In this document: in pieces, positions 54,098 through 62,677 of the stretch
Position numbering within the stretch: the stretch's first letter is position 1
How the letters are laid out: every line of letters begins with the position of its first letter
Origin: an uncultured Gemmiger sp.
GTDB taxonomy: Bacteria; Bacillota; Clostridia; Oscillospirales; Ruminococcaceae
Direction: 5' to 3'
Length of the DNA: 64,000 nt
Assembly: GCA_944386495.1 (NCBI GenBank)
Contig: CALXBE010000007.1
Location: 48,112-112,111 of the forward strand
Position numbers and translations under genes: made by a program
Notes under the pieces: generated by a model
The model's input: only the letters and a program-made list of their open reading frames with translations
The model's database searches: none
What the model was told of the DNA's origin: nothing

Positions 54098-54670
54098 ATG
54101 ATCACATTCCAGACCCTCTCTCCCCAGCAGATTTCCCAGATTTATTCCCGGTACATGGAAAAGGATTTTCCCGTTCCTGAGCTGAAACCTCTGTCCAGCA
54201 TTCTCCGGATGATGGAGGACGGTATCTACCTTTCCCTTTCCGTTCTGGAGGAGAGGGAGCCGGTAGGGTACGCCCTTTTCCTGGACCCTCCCGGCGGTGA
54301 ATATCTTCTTTTGGATTACTTTGCCACCTTCCCCGAAAAGCGGGGCGGCGGCCTGGGTGCCCGTATTCTGGAAGCCATGGAGCTTTACCTGGCGCCCCGG
54401 GTGGTGCTTTTGGAAAGCGAGTGGCCTCCCCTGGCCCCCGACCCGGTCATGGCCCAGCGGCGGCTCTCCTTCTATCTTCGGAGCGGCTGCCTGGAAGCCC
54501 CTGTCCAGAGCCGGGTGTTCGGGGTCCGGTATTCTCTCCTGGCTTTGAGCCAGGATCCCCGTCACCTGGAAAAGGTGGGTCCCGCCATGGAGGAATTCTA
54601 CCGGCTCATGGTCCGGAACCCTCAGGTCCGGGAGCGGGAAATTTCCATCTTTCCTTCCCCGTCCCTGTAA
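54098..54670 (+). CDS. GNAT family N-acetyltransferase
   Basis: 190 residues from the ATG at 54098 (AAAGGCAGG). The acetyl-CoA pyrophosphate loop is KRGGGLGARIL (about 88-98), preceded by the LLLDYFATFP strand. The acceptor is unknown. The long open frame upstream of this ATG is antisense to prmA and not coding. Confidence 0.82.
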   Translation: MITFQTLSPQQISQIYSRYMEKDFPVPELKPLSSILRMMEDGIYLSLSVLEEREPVGYALFLDPPGGEYLLLDYFATFPEKRGGGLGARILEAMELYLAPRVVLLESEWPPLAPDPVMAQRRLSFYLRSGCLEAPVQSRVFGVRYSLLALSQDPRHLEKVGPAMEEFYRLMVRNPQVREREISIFPSPSL

Positions 54671-54680
54671 CCTTTTCCTG

Positions 54681-54712
54681 CCGGCCCTCTTTGGAGGGCC
54701 GGTTTATTTTTT
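54681..54712. terminator. Intrinsic terminator between convergent genes
   Basis: Stem CCGGCCCTC / GAGGGCCGG (54681-54702) followed by TTTATTTTTT. Confidence 0.88.
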
Positions 54713-56323
54713 CTCTTTAGGCTCCTTGGTCAGGTCCAGCCCCCGGAGGAACGCCTTGATTTGGGGCATGCCTCCGGCGTGAAGGCCGATCTGCCGGATT
54801 CCCGCCCGGACACAGTTTTCCACCATGGCAGGCTCGCTCATGGCAATACCGGTGACCGTGACCGGCACCCGGCCTGCCACATCCTCCAGGATGAGATGGA
54901 AGAGCCGTTTCATTCCGTCGGTAAAGGGGTCGTAGTAAGTTCCCATAGCCGGGTCATACCGGTCCGCCCCGCAGACATACTGGACCAGGTCGTTGGTGCC
55001 GATGGTGACGAAATCCGCCCCCGCATCCACGATCTGCCCGCATTCCAGGGCGGCGTTGGGCACCTCCACCAGCACCCCCACCTGCATATTTTCATTGAAA
55101 GCCACTTTCCGGCGGCGGAGTTTTTCCTTGGCGTGTTCCACCGCTTCCAGGCACCGCTTCCAGTCCTTTACGGAAGTGACCATGGGCATGAGCACCCGCA
55201 GGTCCCCCTTGGCGGCGGCCCGGAGCAGGGCGCAGAGCTGATTTTCAAATACACTGGGACGGCCCAGCATCATCCGGACCCCCCGCATTCCCATGGCAGG
55301 ATTTTCCTCCACCCGGCTGCCCGGGCTGAGGGTGGAAAGCCCCAGGTCAAAGCACCGGATGGTGATGGGCTTGCCTTCCGCTGCTGCCAGGCAGCTGATG
55401 TAGAAATAATACTGCTGTTCCTCCTGGGGCAGGCTTCCCGCCTGGCAGAGGCTTTCGGTCCGGAGGATGGCCACCCCCTCCGCCCCCATTTCCAGGGCGG
55501 TCTCAATATCCTCGGGACAGGTGCAGTTGGCCATGACCGCCACCGGGGTGCCGTCCGCTGTTTTTCCCGGCCAGAGCAGGGTGGGGTCCGGTTCCTGGCG
55601 GCTCTTATGTTCCTGCCGGCGGCGGTTTACTTCCCGCAGGGTATCCTGATCCGGGTCCGCCACCACCAGATGGTTCTCCCCGTCCAGCACCACGGTGGTG
55701 CCGTCGGGATAATCCAGAATCCCGCTGCCCACCTGGGTCATGGTGGGAATCCCCATCCCCTCGGCAATAATGGCCGCGTGGCTCCGGATGCTGCCTTTGG
55801 CAGCTATGAACCCCAGCACCATTCCCTGGCCGAAGCTGAGGATGTCGCTGGGATAAAAACTCTCGGAGACCAGAATGGAGGGCTCGCTGAGGACCGCCTG
55901 TTTCCGGGGCCGTCCGTCCAGCACATCCACCACCCGGTGGCAGGCATCCAGCACATCGGCGCTCCGGAGGCTGAAATACTCATCCTCCATGCAGCTGAGC
56001 TTGGCAGCGTAGATCTGCCCGGCCCGTTCCACGGCGGCAGCCGCTCCCGCTCCGGCGTTGATATAGTCGTCGATTTCCCGGAGCAGCCCCCCGTCCTCCA
56101 GCAGCATTCTCTGGAACATCAGGATATCCTGGTCTCCTCCGTCCGGCCGGTCTTCCAGCTGGAGCAGTTCCTTTTTGGCCTGCTCCACCGCCTGAATCAG
56201 GGTGTTCTTCTCCTCCAGCGGGGACATGACCCGCCGGTACTGGGCATCCACAATACGGTCCAGATGGACGATGGGACCTACCACCAATCCGGATTGTCCC
56301 GTGATTCCCCGCAGCACTTCCAT
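54704..56323 (-). CDS. PEP-utilising enzyme, PTS enzyme I-like (atypical)
   Basis: 539 residues from the ATG at 56323 (AAGGAGG), near the 570 of enzyme I. The swivelling His domain has GSIRSHAAIIAEG with His182 as the phosphorylated residue; the PEP barrel has ILRTESL and GTNDLVQYVCGADR. Classical enzyme I has a catalytic Cys in VCGEMAGD; here the same position reads VTGIAMSE, so the Cys is missing. No ptsH or sugar permease is near. It may be a regulatory or alternative-substrate paralogue. It starts 13 bases after the patatin gene. Confidence 0.85.
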   Translation of the reverse strand: MEVLRGITGQSGLVVGPIVHLDRIVDAQYRRVMSPLEEKNTLIQAVEQAKKELLQLEDRPDGGDQDILMFQRMLLEDGGLLREIDDYINAGAGAAAAVERAGQIYAAKLSCMEDEYFSLRSADVLDACHRVVDVLDGRPRKQAVLSEPSILVSESFYPSDILSFGQGMVLGFIAAKGSIRSHAAIIAEGMGIPTMTQVGSGILDYPDGTTVVLDGENHLVVADPDQDTLREVNRRRQEHKSRQEPDPTLLWPGKTADGTPVAVMANCTCPEDIETALEMGAEGVAILRTESLCQAGSLPQEEQQYYFYISCLAAAEGKPITIRCFDLGLSTLSPGSRVEENPAMGMRGVRMMLGRPSVFENQLCALLRAAAKGDLRVLMPMVTSVKDWKRCLEAVEHAKEKLRRRKVAFNENMQVGVLVEVPNAALECGQIVDAGADFVTIGTNDLVQYVCGADRYDPAMGTYYDPFTDGMKRLFHLILEDVAGRVPVTVTGIAMSEPAMVENCVRAGIRQIGLHAGGMPQIKAFLRGLDLTKEPKEKK

Positions 56324-56336
56324 TCCTTTCCCTCCT

Positions 56337-57491
56337 TTATTCCTGTAAGATCCATCCCAGGGCCTGGCAGACCACAGCCTGCCCCAGCCAGGCGGGACGG
56401 GAAAGTATCTGGGCATTTTCGCCCAGGGTGATGGGGTCTTCCTCCCCAAACAGGAGCTTCCTGATTTTGGTGGCTCCCTCCCCGCTTTCCTCCAATACCC
56501 GGCGGCCCAGCTGCCGGGGGGTATAGACGATGGTGGGGTCCAGGTCCAGTTCCCGGGCTTCCCGTTCCAGAGTAGGCAGGGCCAGCTTCTGGGAAAGGTC
56601 CAGGCTCTGGCTCAGGGAGGCGGCGCCCTCCATCAGTCCGGCCAGGCCGCTGCCCGCCATCCGCTGAACGGCCTGGGAGGCAGCCACTCCCACAGCATCC
56701 CCCAAATCAGCCCAGAATTCCGGGTCAGGGGTGAGGGCATACCATTCCCCCTCATACCGGCCAAAACTCCGCAGGCAGTCCAGCTGTCCCAGGGCAATAT
56801 TCCGCCGGGCATTTTCCGGGGAGAAGGTGAGCAGGCCTCCCAAAGACCACCGGCTTCCTATTACCTTGGTGGGAAGGCCGGTGTTGTTGATTCGGTTGAT
56901 GCCGATTCCGTTCAAATCCACGCAGAGCAGCTCGGTGGCTCCCATCCGGGCCGCCAGGTGGAAAGGCATATTGTCGGTGTAGCCCCCGTCAATGTACTTG
57001 ACCCCGTCGATTTCCCGGGGCCGGAAGGCGGGGAAACAGGCAGAGGAGGCCATCAGGTAATCCCCCAGCTTTCCCCGGGGAATCTCTTCCAGGGTCAGCT
57101 CGTGGGGTTTCAGCCCCCGCATTTCCACCGTGACCAGTCCGAATTTAATGGGAGAGTTCCGGGTCTCCTCCTCTTCCAGATACTGGTCTATCTGGTTCTG
57201 GAGGGGGGTCACATCCAATCCTCCCGACTGGATCAGTTCCAGCATGAAGGTCCGCCATTTATCCTTTTCCTGGGGTTCCGGGGGATAGACCGCCACCTCC
57301 TGGGGGGTGAGGGTGAGCCAGAGCTGTTCCAGCTCTTCCACCTTGCCGGCGGTGAGCATGGCCCCGTTCAGGCTGCCCACGCTGGTGCCGGTAATGACTC
57401 CCGGTTTCCAGTCCAGCTGTTCCAGAGCCTTCCAGACCCCTACCTGATAAGAGCCCCGGGCTCCGCCGCCTCCCAACACCAAGCCTTTCAT
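56337..57491 (-). CDS. Patatin-like phospholipase
   Basis: 384 residues. The oxyanion hole GGGGARG (7-13), nucleophile Ser37 in GTSVGS, and Asp168 in YIDGGYTDN form the Ser-Asp dyad. The C-terminal 130 residues are helical and less conserved. No signal peptide. Co-transcribed with the enzyme I-like gene. Confidence 0.92.
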   Translation of the reverse strand: MKGLVLGGGGARGSYQVGVWKALEQLDWKPGVITGTSVGSLNGAMLTAGKVEELEQLWLTLTPQEVAVYPPEPQEKDKWRTFMLELIQSGGLDVTPLQNQIDQYLEEEETRNSPIKFGLVTVEMRGLKPHELTLEEIPRGKLGDYLMASSACFPAFRPREIDGVKYIDGGYTDNMPFHLAARMGATELLCVDLNGIGINRINNTGLPTKVIGSRWSLGGLLTFSPENARRNIALGQLDCLRSFGRYEGEWYALTPDPEFWADLGDAVGVAASQAVQRMAGSGLAGLMEGAASLSQSLDLSQKLALPTLEREARELDLDPTIVYTPRQLGRRVLEESGEGATKIRKLLFGEEDPITLGENAQILSRPAWLGQAVVCQALGWILQE

Positions 57492-57526
57492 GGCCAGCCC
57501 CCCTTCAAAAGGTTTTATACGGAGTT

Positions 57527-57535
57527 ATTATATCA
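57527..57535 (-). promoter_or_regulatory. Extended -10 promoter of the patatin gene
   Basis: Minus strand: TGATATAAT, an extended -10 with a weak -35 (TTCTCT) 17 bases before. Confidence 0.5.
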
Positions 57536-57573
57536 CAGTTTCCCGCAAAAGAGAATGGATTTTGTCCCTCCCC

Positions 57574-57602
57574 TTGCGCCTTTCCCGGTTTTGGCGTACA
57601 AT
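57574..57602 (+). promoter_or_regulatory. Promoter of the nucleotidyltransferase gene
   Basis: TTGCGC (57574-57579), 17-base spacer, TACAAT (57597-57602). Confidence 0.6.
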
Positions 57603-57640
57603 AGTGCAAAGCCTTTACTACAAAAAAGGAGTTGCAGAAT

Positions 57641-58564
57641 ATGAGCAAAAAACCGATTCTGGTGGTTCTGGCCGCCGGTATGGGCAGCCGTTACGGCGGC
57701 CTGAAGCAGATCGACCCTGTGGGACAGCAGGGGGAAGCCATTCTGGATTACAGTCTTTACGATGCCCGCCGGGCCGGATTCGACACGGTGGTGTTTATTA
57801 TCAAGCATGAGATCGAGGCCGATTTCAAGGCCACCGTGGGCGCCCGGGCCGCCAAAAGCGGCATGGAGATCCGGTACGCCTTCCAGCAGCTGGAAAAGCT
57901 GCCTCAGGGGTACGCTGTGCCGGAAGGCCGGGTAAAGCCCTGGGGCACCGGCCACGCCATCCTCTGCGCAGAGGAGGCCATTGACGCCCCCTTTGCAGTC
58001 ATCAACGCTGACGACTACTACGGCCCCGCCGCCTACAAGGAGGTTTACGACTATCTGTCCCAGGCTCAGGAAGGCCCGGACAGCTACTGCATGGTAGGCT
58101 TCCTGCTCAAGAACACCGTAAGCGAAAACGGCACCGTCAGCCGGGGGGTATGCACCCTGTCCGGGGAAGGCACCCTGGACACCCTGACCGAGCGGACCGC
58201 CATTGCCCCCTATGAGGGCGGCATCCATTACACCGAGGACGGGGGCGCCAGCTACACCGACCTTGCCCCCGACACCATCGTAAGCATGAACCTGTTCGGG
58301 TTCCCCGCCGATTTTGTGGCCCAGACCCGGGAAGGGTTCGCCCCCTTCCTGGACACCGCCCTCAAGGAGAACCCCATGAAGGGAGAATACTTCCTGCCCA
58401 GCGTGGTCAACCGGCTGATGGCCGAGAACAAAGCCCGGGTGAAGGTGCTGACCAGTCCGGACAAATGGTACGGCGTCACCTACCAGGAGGATAAACCGGT
58501 GGTCCAGGCCGCCATTGCCGCCATGACCGCCCAGGGGCTTTACCCCTCCCCCCTCTGGGGCTGA
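57641..58564 (+). CDS. Nucleotidyltransferase family protein
   Basis: 307 residues from the ATG at 57641. LAAGMGSRYGGLKQ is the NTP loop with an altered Lys position, and NADDYYG holds the metal-binding Asp pair; PWGTGHAI binds the sugar side. It probably makes an NDP-sugar; the sugar is not clear. It stands alone. Confidence 0.85.
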   Translation: MSKKPILVVLAAGMGSRYGGLKQIDPVGQQGEAILDYSLYDARRAGFDTVVFIIKHEIEADFKATVGARAAKSGMEIRYAFQQLEKLPQGYAVPEGRVKPWGTGHAILCAEEAIDAPFAVINADDYYGPAAYKEVYDYLSQAQEGPDSYCMVGFLLKNTVSENGTVSRGVCTLSGEGTLDTLTERTAIAPYEGGIHYTEDGGASYTDLAPDTIVSMNLFGFPADFVAQTREGFAPFLDTALKENPMKGEYFLPSVVNRLMAENKARVKVLTSPDKWYGVTYQEDKPVVQAAIAAMTAQGLYPSPLWG

Positions 58565-58612
58565 GATTTTTCAGCCAAGCCCAAACGATTAATGACGCAC
58601 TAAAATAATAAA

Positions 58613-58650
58613 GGCCATTCTAAGTAGCTTTATCTTAGAATGGCCCTTAT
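58613..58650. terminator. Inverted repeat/terminator at the left edge of the AT-rich island
   Basis: Perfect 12-bp stem GGCCATTCTAAG / CTTAGAATGGCC (58613-58645) followed by CTTATTGTTTTA. Confidence 0.7.
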
Positions 58651-58760
58651 TGTTTTAATAATATTTCGAAGACTAATCTCGCTTTTGTTAATACTATTGA
58701 GTGTAATGTCACCACTTTACCAACAATTCGCTTTTCTTTTTATTCTATACACTGTTGTTT

Positions 58761-59492
58761 TTAATCTTCAGGAGTTGATTTCATTATACTCAATAATGTT
58801 GCGTATATTTCCTGAGCTGTTTTCCACAACTCTTTATACTGTTCACTTTCTTTTTTCACCGGACTAGTAATTAGCGGTATCATTACGAGTGCATCATTTA
58901 TGTCTGATGTACTAATCCTTATAGATAGGCTGTTTACTATATTCTTACTCTTACGAGTGACTGCTCCAACAATCGCACCCGTTCCTCCTGCAATAATGCC
59001 TCCTGCGATAGCACGACCAACGCCGCCCGATAATACAGTCTCATTATCCTCAATAATTTTGCATTCTATTAAATTTTGGAATGGAATAATTTTTAAGCTT
59101 CCAGTTGTATAGTCACAGATTGCGATTTGCTTGCTTGTCACATCAATTTTCATCTTGGGAGAAGAACTGTTATATCCCAAATAGAATTCTCTGCCGGGGC
59201 AAAATGAAAGTTTCTCAAGTTCTTCTTTGATTTTTTGGGAATTTTTTTCCCACAGTTCTTTATTTTTCTTTTTCTGTTCATTATCACTTTGGGCAGCGAA
59301 TGCTATAAGTAGCGCCGCAAAAACAAGCAGTGCTAATCCAAGCCCCAAATTCACAGTGCATAGTCCCACAAAAATAATGATTATAAAAAGTAGAACCAAC
59401 AAGCCCATATCTTTCACTTTCCTTCCTAGGATATCAAATTCATTCCTTTGAAAAGATTCATCCAGATTCATTAAATCACATTTGCTCGTCAC
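58761..59492 (-). CDS. Hypothetical membrane protein with glycine-zipper segment
   Basis: 243 codons from a GTG at 59492 (GATGGTGG upstream); an ATG at 59471 is an alternative. Two adjacent membrane helices (about 30-67), a Lys/Glu-rich helix (about 70-95), a small beta domain, then a glycine-zipper hairpin GGVGRAIAGGIIAGGTGAIVG. Codon use is AT-rich and unlike its neighbours, pointing to recent acquisition. I recognise no function. Confidence 0.7.
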   Translation of the reverse strand: MTSKCDLMNLDESFQRNEFDILGRKVKDMGLLVLLFIIIIFVGLCTVNLGLGLALLVFAALLIAFAAQSDNEQKKKNKELWEKNSQKIKEELEKLSFCPGREFYLGYNSSSPKMKIDVTSKQIAICDYTTGSLKIIPFQNLIECKIIEDNETVLSGGVGRAIAGGIIAGGTGAIVGAVTRKSKNIVNSLSIRISTSDINDALVMIPLITSPVKKESEQYKELWKTAQEIYATLLSIMKSTPED

Positions 59493-59655
59493 AATTATGC
59501 CACCATCTCATTTCTTTTGTCAATCAAATATTCCTCCACTTTTCTCAAATTTCATAGCTATAAGCGGGCGTTACTTTTTTCATTAAAAAAGCTGAACCAC
59601 TTATGATGACTGAATCTCATAAATAGCACAGCTTCTGCATTTCATGGTTTTACTC

Positions 59656-59781
59656 CTAGCGTGATATTAACAAGTCTGCGCCAGGATCGGCAAATTCTCC
59701 TCCACAATCTGGCCCAAGGTAACAGCGTAGGCGCTGACTCCGCCCCCCGCCGATAACGACCACATCGTATTTCATGTCCAT
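59656..59781 (-). pseudogene. Truncated FAD-dependent dehydrogenase start (glpA-like remnant)
   Basis: Starting three bases after the glpK stop, the frame reads MDMKYDVVVIGGG, the FAD-binding Rossmann start of glycerol-3-phosphate dehydrogenase-like proteins, which often follow glpK. After a run of six G it turns into unrelated sequence and stops at codon 42. A one-base slip in the G-run would open another frame that also stops soon. The rest of the gene is gone; the AT-rich island now occupies its place. Confidence 0.6.
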
Positions 59782-59785
59782 ATAC

Positions 59786-61282
59786 TCAGTCCTCTTGTGC
59801 CCAGCCGTAGGCGCATTTCAGGGCTTTGTTCCAGCCCTTGATTCGTTTCTCCCGCTCCTGGGCGGTAATGTCCGGGCGGAAAATCCGGTCAGCGGCCCAG
59901 TTCTGGACAACCTCCTGCCGGTCCTTCCAGTACCCTACTGCCAGTCCGGCCAGGTAGGCGGCTCCCAGGGCGGTGGTCTCCACGCACTTGGGCCGGATGA
60001 CCGGGGCGGCGGACAGGTCCGCCTGGGTCTGGAGCAGGTAGTTGTTGGCGCTGGCGCCCCCGTCCACTTTGAGGGCGGAGAGGGTGATCCCGCTGTCCGC
60101 TTCCATGGCCCGGACCACATCGTTGACCTGGTAGCAGAGGCTGTCCAGGGTGGCACGGACCAGGTGATTTTTGTTGCAGCCCCGGGTCAGGCCCACAATG
60201 GCGCCCCGGGCATACTGGTCCCAGTGAGGCGCCCCCAGTCCCGTAAAGGCGGGGACCACATAACAGCCCCCGGTGTCCTGGACCTTGAGGGCCATGTACT
60301 CGCTGTCCCGGGAATCCTCCAGAATTTTCAGTTCATCCCGCAGCCACTGGATGGCGGCTCCCGCCACAAAGATGGAGCCTTCCAGGGCGTAGTTCACCTT
60401 TCCTTCCAGGCCCCAGGCGATGGTGGTCACCAGGCCGTTCCGGGAGAACACCGGCTTTTCTCCGGTATTCATCAGAAGGAATCCCCCGGTGCCGTAGGTA
60501 TTTTTCACATCGCCCGGCTCAAAGCAGGTCTGGCCGAAGAGGGCCGCCTGCTGGTCTCCCGCCGCCCCCGCAATGGGGATGGGCGCCCCGAAGTGGATGG
60601 CCTCGCTCTCCCCATACACTCCGCTGGAGGGGACCGGTTTGGGGAGGATGCACCGGGGAATCCCCAGCAGGTCCAGAATCTCCTGGTCCCAGTCCAGAGT
60701 ATGGATGTTGAACATCATGGTCCGGCTGGCGTTGGAGTAGTCGGTAATATGGACCCTGCCCCCGGTCAGCTTCCAGATAAGCCAGGTCTCCACAGTGCCA
60801 AAGAGAAGCTCGCCCTTTTCGGCCCTTTCCCGGACCCCCGGCACCGTCTCCAGAATCCACCGCAGTTTGGTTGCGGAGAAATAGGCGTCAATGACCAGCC
60901 CAGTCTTCTGGCGGAAAAAGTCGGTATATCCATGGGCTTTCAGTTCATCGCAGTACCGGCTGGTCCGGCGGCACTGCCAGACAATGGCCCGGCAGACCGG
61001 CTCCCCGGTGGCTTTATCCCACAGGATGGTGGTTTCCCGCTGGTTGGTGATTCCGATGGCTGCAATATCCCCGGGGCCTGCCCCCACCTGATTCATGGCG
61101 GAGAGGGCCACCCCCAGCTGGGTGGTCCATATCTCGTTGGCGTCATGCTCCACCCAGCCGGGCTGGGGGAAGTATTGGGTGAATTCCTTCTGCGCCACGC
61201 TGCACATTTTTCCCTGCCGGTCAAAGAGAATGCACCGGTTGGAGGTGGTGCCTGCATCCAGCGCCATCACATACTTGGCCAT
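59786..61282 (-). CDS. glpK: Glycerol kinase
   Basis: 498 residues, full length. FGGY-family fold: [13 protein letters not shown] (phosphate 1), [13 protein letters not shown], and the second domain [16 protein letters not shown] and [11 protein letters not shown]. It phosphorylates glycerol to glycerol 3-phosphate. No glpF is near. Translation starts after AGGGGG. Transcription passes an intrinsic terminator in the leader (61301-61338), so antitermination control is likely. The oxidase gene that would normally follow is a remnant. Confidence 0.97.
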   Translation of the reverse strand: MAKYVMALDAGTTSNRCILFDRQGKMCSVAQKEFTQYFPQPGWVEHDANEIWTTQLGVALSAMNQVGAGPGDIAAIGITNQRETTILWDKATGEPVCRAIVWQCRRTSRYCDELKAHGYTDFFRQKTGLVIDAYFSATKLRWILETVPGVRERAEKGELLFGTVETWLIWKLTGGRVHITDYSNASRTMMFNIHTLDWDQEILDLLGIPRCILPKPVPSSGVYGESEAIHFGAPIPIAGAAGDQQAALFGQTCFEPGDVKNTYGTGGFLLMNTGEKPVFSRNGLVTTIAWGLEGKVNYALEGSIFVAGAAIQWLRDELKILEDSRDSEYMALKVQDTGGCYVVPAFTGLGAPHWDQYARGAIVGLTRGCNKNHLVRATLDSLCYQVNDVVRAMEADSGITLSALKVDGGASANNYLLQTQADLSAAPVIRPKCVETTALGAAYLAGLAVGYWKDRQEVVQNWAADRIFRPDITAQEREKRIKGWNKALKCAYGWAQED

Positions 61283-61300
61283 GGAAAAGCCCCCTTTTGA

Positions 61301-61338
61301 TTTTAAAAAAGCGCATAGGGTATCTCCTATGCGCTTTT
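61301..61338 (-). terminator. Intrinsic terminator in the glpK leader
   Basis: Perfect 13-bp stem AAAAGCGCATAGG / CCTATGCGCTTTT (61307-61338); on the minus strand a TTTTTT run and AAAATC follow. The predicted glpK transcription start (near 61343) lies just before it, so every glpK transcript must read through. It can also stop dnaJ transcripts. Confidence 0.8.
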
Positions 61339-61349
61339 CGCTTTATTTC

Positions 61350-61377
61350 ATTGTAACACCCTTTGGGGGGATTGCAA
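61350..61377 (-). promoter_or_regulatory. glpK promoter
   Basis: Minus strand: TTGCAA (61372-61377), 16-base spacer, TACAAT (61350-61355). Confidence 0.65.
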
Positions 61378-61435
61378 TTCCCGGGGCGGATTTTCCACGA
61401 AACGCCAAATTCCCGGTGGAATTTTCGGCATTTTG

Positions 61436-62593
61436 TTACCGGAACATATCCTTCAGCTTTTTCATAAAGCCTTTCCGCTGCTCGTAATTGCTGTCCTCCA
61501 GGGTGGCCTCGAAGTTCTTGAGGGCTTCCCGCTGGTTCTTGTTCAGCTTCTTGGGAATCTCCACTTCCACCACCACATACTGGTCGCCCCGGCCTCTGCC
61601 GTTCAGGTACTGGATGCCCTTGCCCCGCAGACGGAACCGGGTACCGCTCTGGGTGCCTTCGGGGACCTGGTATTCCACCTTCCCGTCAATGGTGGGGACC
61701 ACCACGCTGGCGCCCAGCACAGCCTGGCTGTAAGTGATAGGTACCTTGACCCATACATCGTAGCCGTCCCGCTCAAAGAGGGGATCGGGACGGACGGCGG
61801 CGGTGACGATAACATCTCCGGCAGGGCCGCCGTTTACACCGGCGTCTCCCTGGCCCCGGAGGGCAATACTCTGGTCATCGTCAATACCGGCGGGGATATT
61901 TACCTCCAGAGTCTTCCGGCGGGCGTTCCGTCCGGTGCCCCGGCACTTTTTGCAGGGGTCCTGGATGATTTTGCCCTTGCCGCCGCAGCGGGAGCAGGGC
62001 CGCTGGCTCTGCATCACTCCGAAGGGAGTCCGCTGCTGGGTCACCACAAAGCCCCGGCCTCCGCAGTCAGGGCAGGTGGTGGGGCTGGTGCCCGGGGCTG
62101 CGCCGCTGCCGTGGCAGTCGGGACAGGTTTCCTGGGCATTTACAGTAATGGTCTTTTTGCAGCCGTGGGCCGCCTCCTGGAAGGTGAGCTCGATCCGGAC
62201 CCGGATGTCGCTGCCCTTCCGGGGTGCATTGGGGTTGGACCGGCTGCCTCCGCCGAATCCTCCGAAGCCGCCCCCGAAGAGATCCCCGAAGATGTCTCCC
62301 AGGTCCACCCCGCCGCCGAAGCCGCCGAACCCGGCACCGCCGCCGGCTCCTGCTCCGTAGTTGGGGTCCACCCCGGCAAAGCCGAACTGGTCGTACCGCT
62401 GGCGCTTTTCAGGATTGGAGAGGACATCGTTGGCTTCGTTGACCTCCTTGAACTTCTCCTCGGCTTCCTTGTCGCCGGGGTTCAGGTCAGGGTGATATTT
62501 CTTAGCCAACTTCCGGTAGGCTTTTTTGATCTCGTCGTCGCTGGCGCCCTTGGACAGGCCCAAGACCTCGTAGTAATCTCTCTTTTCTGCCAT
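61436..62593 (-). CDS. dnaJ: Chaperone protein DnaJ
   Basis: 385 residues. J domain with HPD (residues 34-36), a Gly-rich G/F stretch (about 78-115), four CxxCxGxG-type zinc repeats ([32 protein letters not shown]) and the C-terminal substrate domains. It stimulates the ATPase of DnaK, encoded just upstream. Confidence 0.98.
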   Translation of the reverse strand: MAEKRDYYEVLGLSKGASDDEIKKAYRKLAKKYHPDLNPGDKEAEEKFKEVNEANDVLSNPEKRQRYDQFGFAGVDPNYGAGAGGGAGFGGFGGGVDLGDIFGDLFGGGFGGFGGGSRSNPNAPRKGSDIRVRIELTFQEAAHGCKKTITVNAQETCPDCHGSGAAPGTSPTTCPDCGGRGFVVTQQRTPFGVMQSQRPCSRCGGKGKIIQDPCKKCRGTGRNARRKTLEVNIPAGIDDDQSIALRGQGDAGVNGGPAGDVIVTAAVRPDPLFERDGYDVWVKVPITYSQAVLGASVVVPTIDGKVEYQVPEGTQSGTRFRLRGKGIQYLNGRGRGDQYVVVEVEIPKKLNKNQREALKNFEATLEDSNYEQRKGFMKKLKDMFR

Positions 62594-62624
62594 ACTTAAT
62601 CCCTTACCTCATTACGCCGCAAAT

Positions 62625-62648
62625 GCCGCCCGTCAATGGGCGGGCGGC
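62625..62648 (-). promoter_or_regulatory. Intercistronic stem-loop between dnaK and dnaJ
   Basis: GCCGCCCG / CGGGCGGC with an 8-base loop and no T-run; likely a stability or attenuation element that sets the DnaK:DnaJ ratio. Confidence 0.5.
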
Positions 62649-62677
62649 CTGCGGATGAATTTATTGGATGGGGGGAA

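Larger units (their letters stand above)
58570..59700. other. AT-rich island
   Basis: Base composition drops sharply compared with the GC-rich surroundings on both sides. It holds one hypothetical gene and ends in a broken glpA-like start next to glpK. No transposase or direct repeats were seen at the borders. Confidence 0.65.

Noticed and set aside
61301-61338. Hairpin explained only as the dnaJ terminator
   Set aside because: A good glpK promoter lies between dnaJ and the hairpin, so the hairpin is also in the glpK leader; a purely dnaJ role is less likely.
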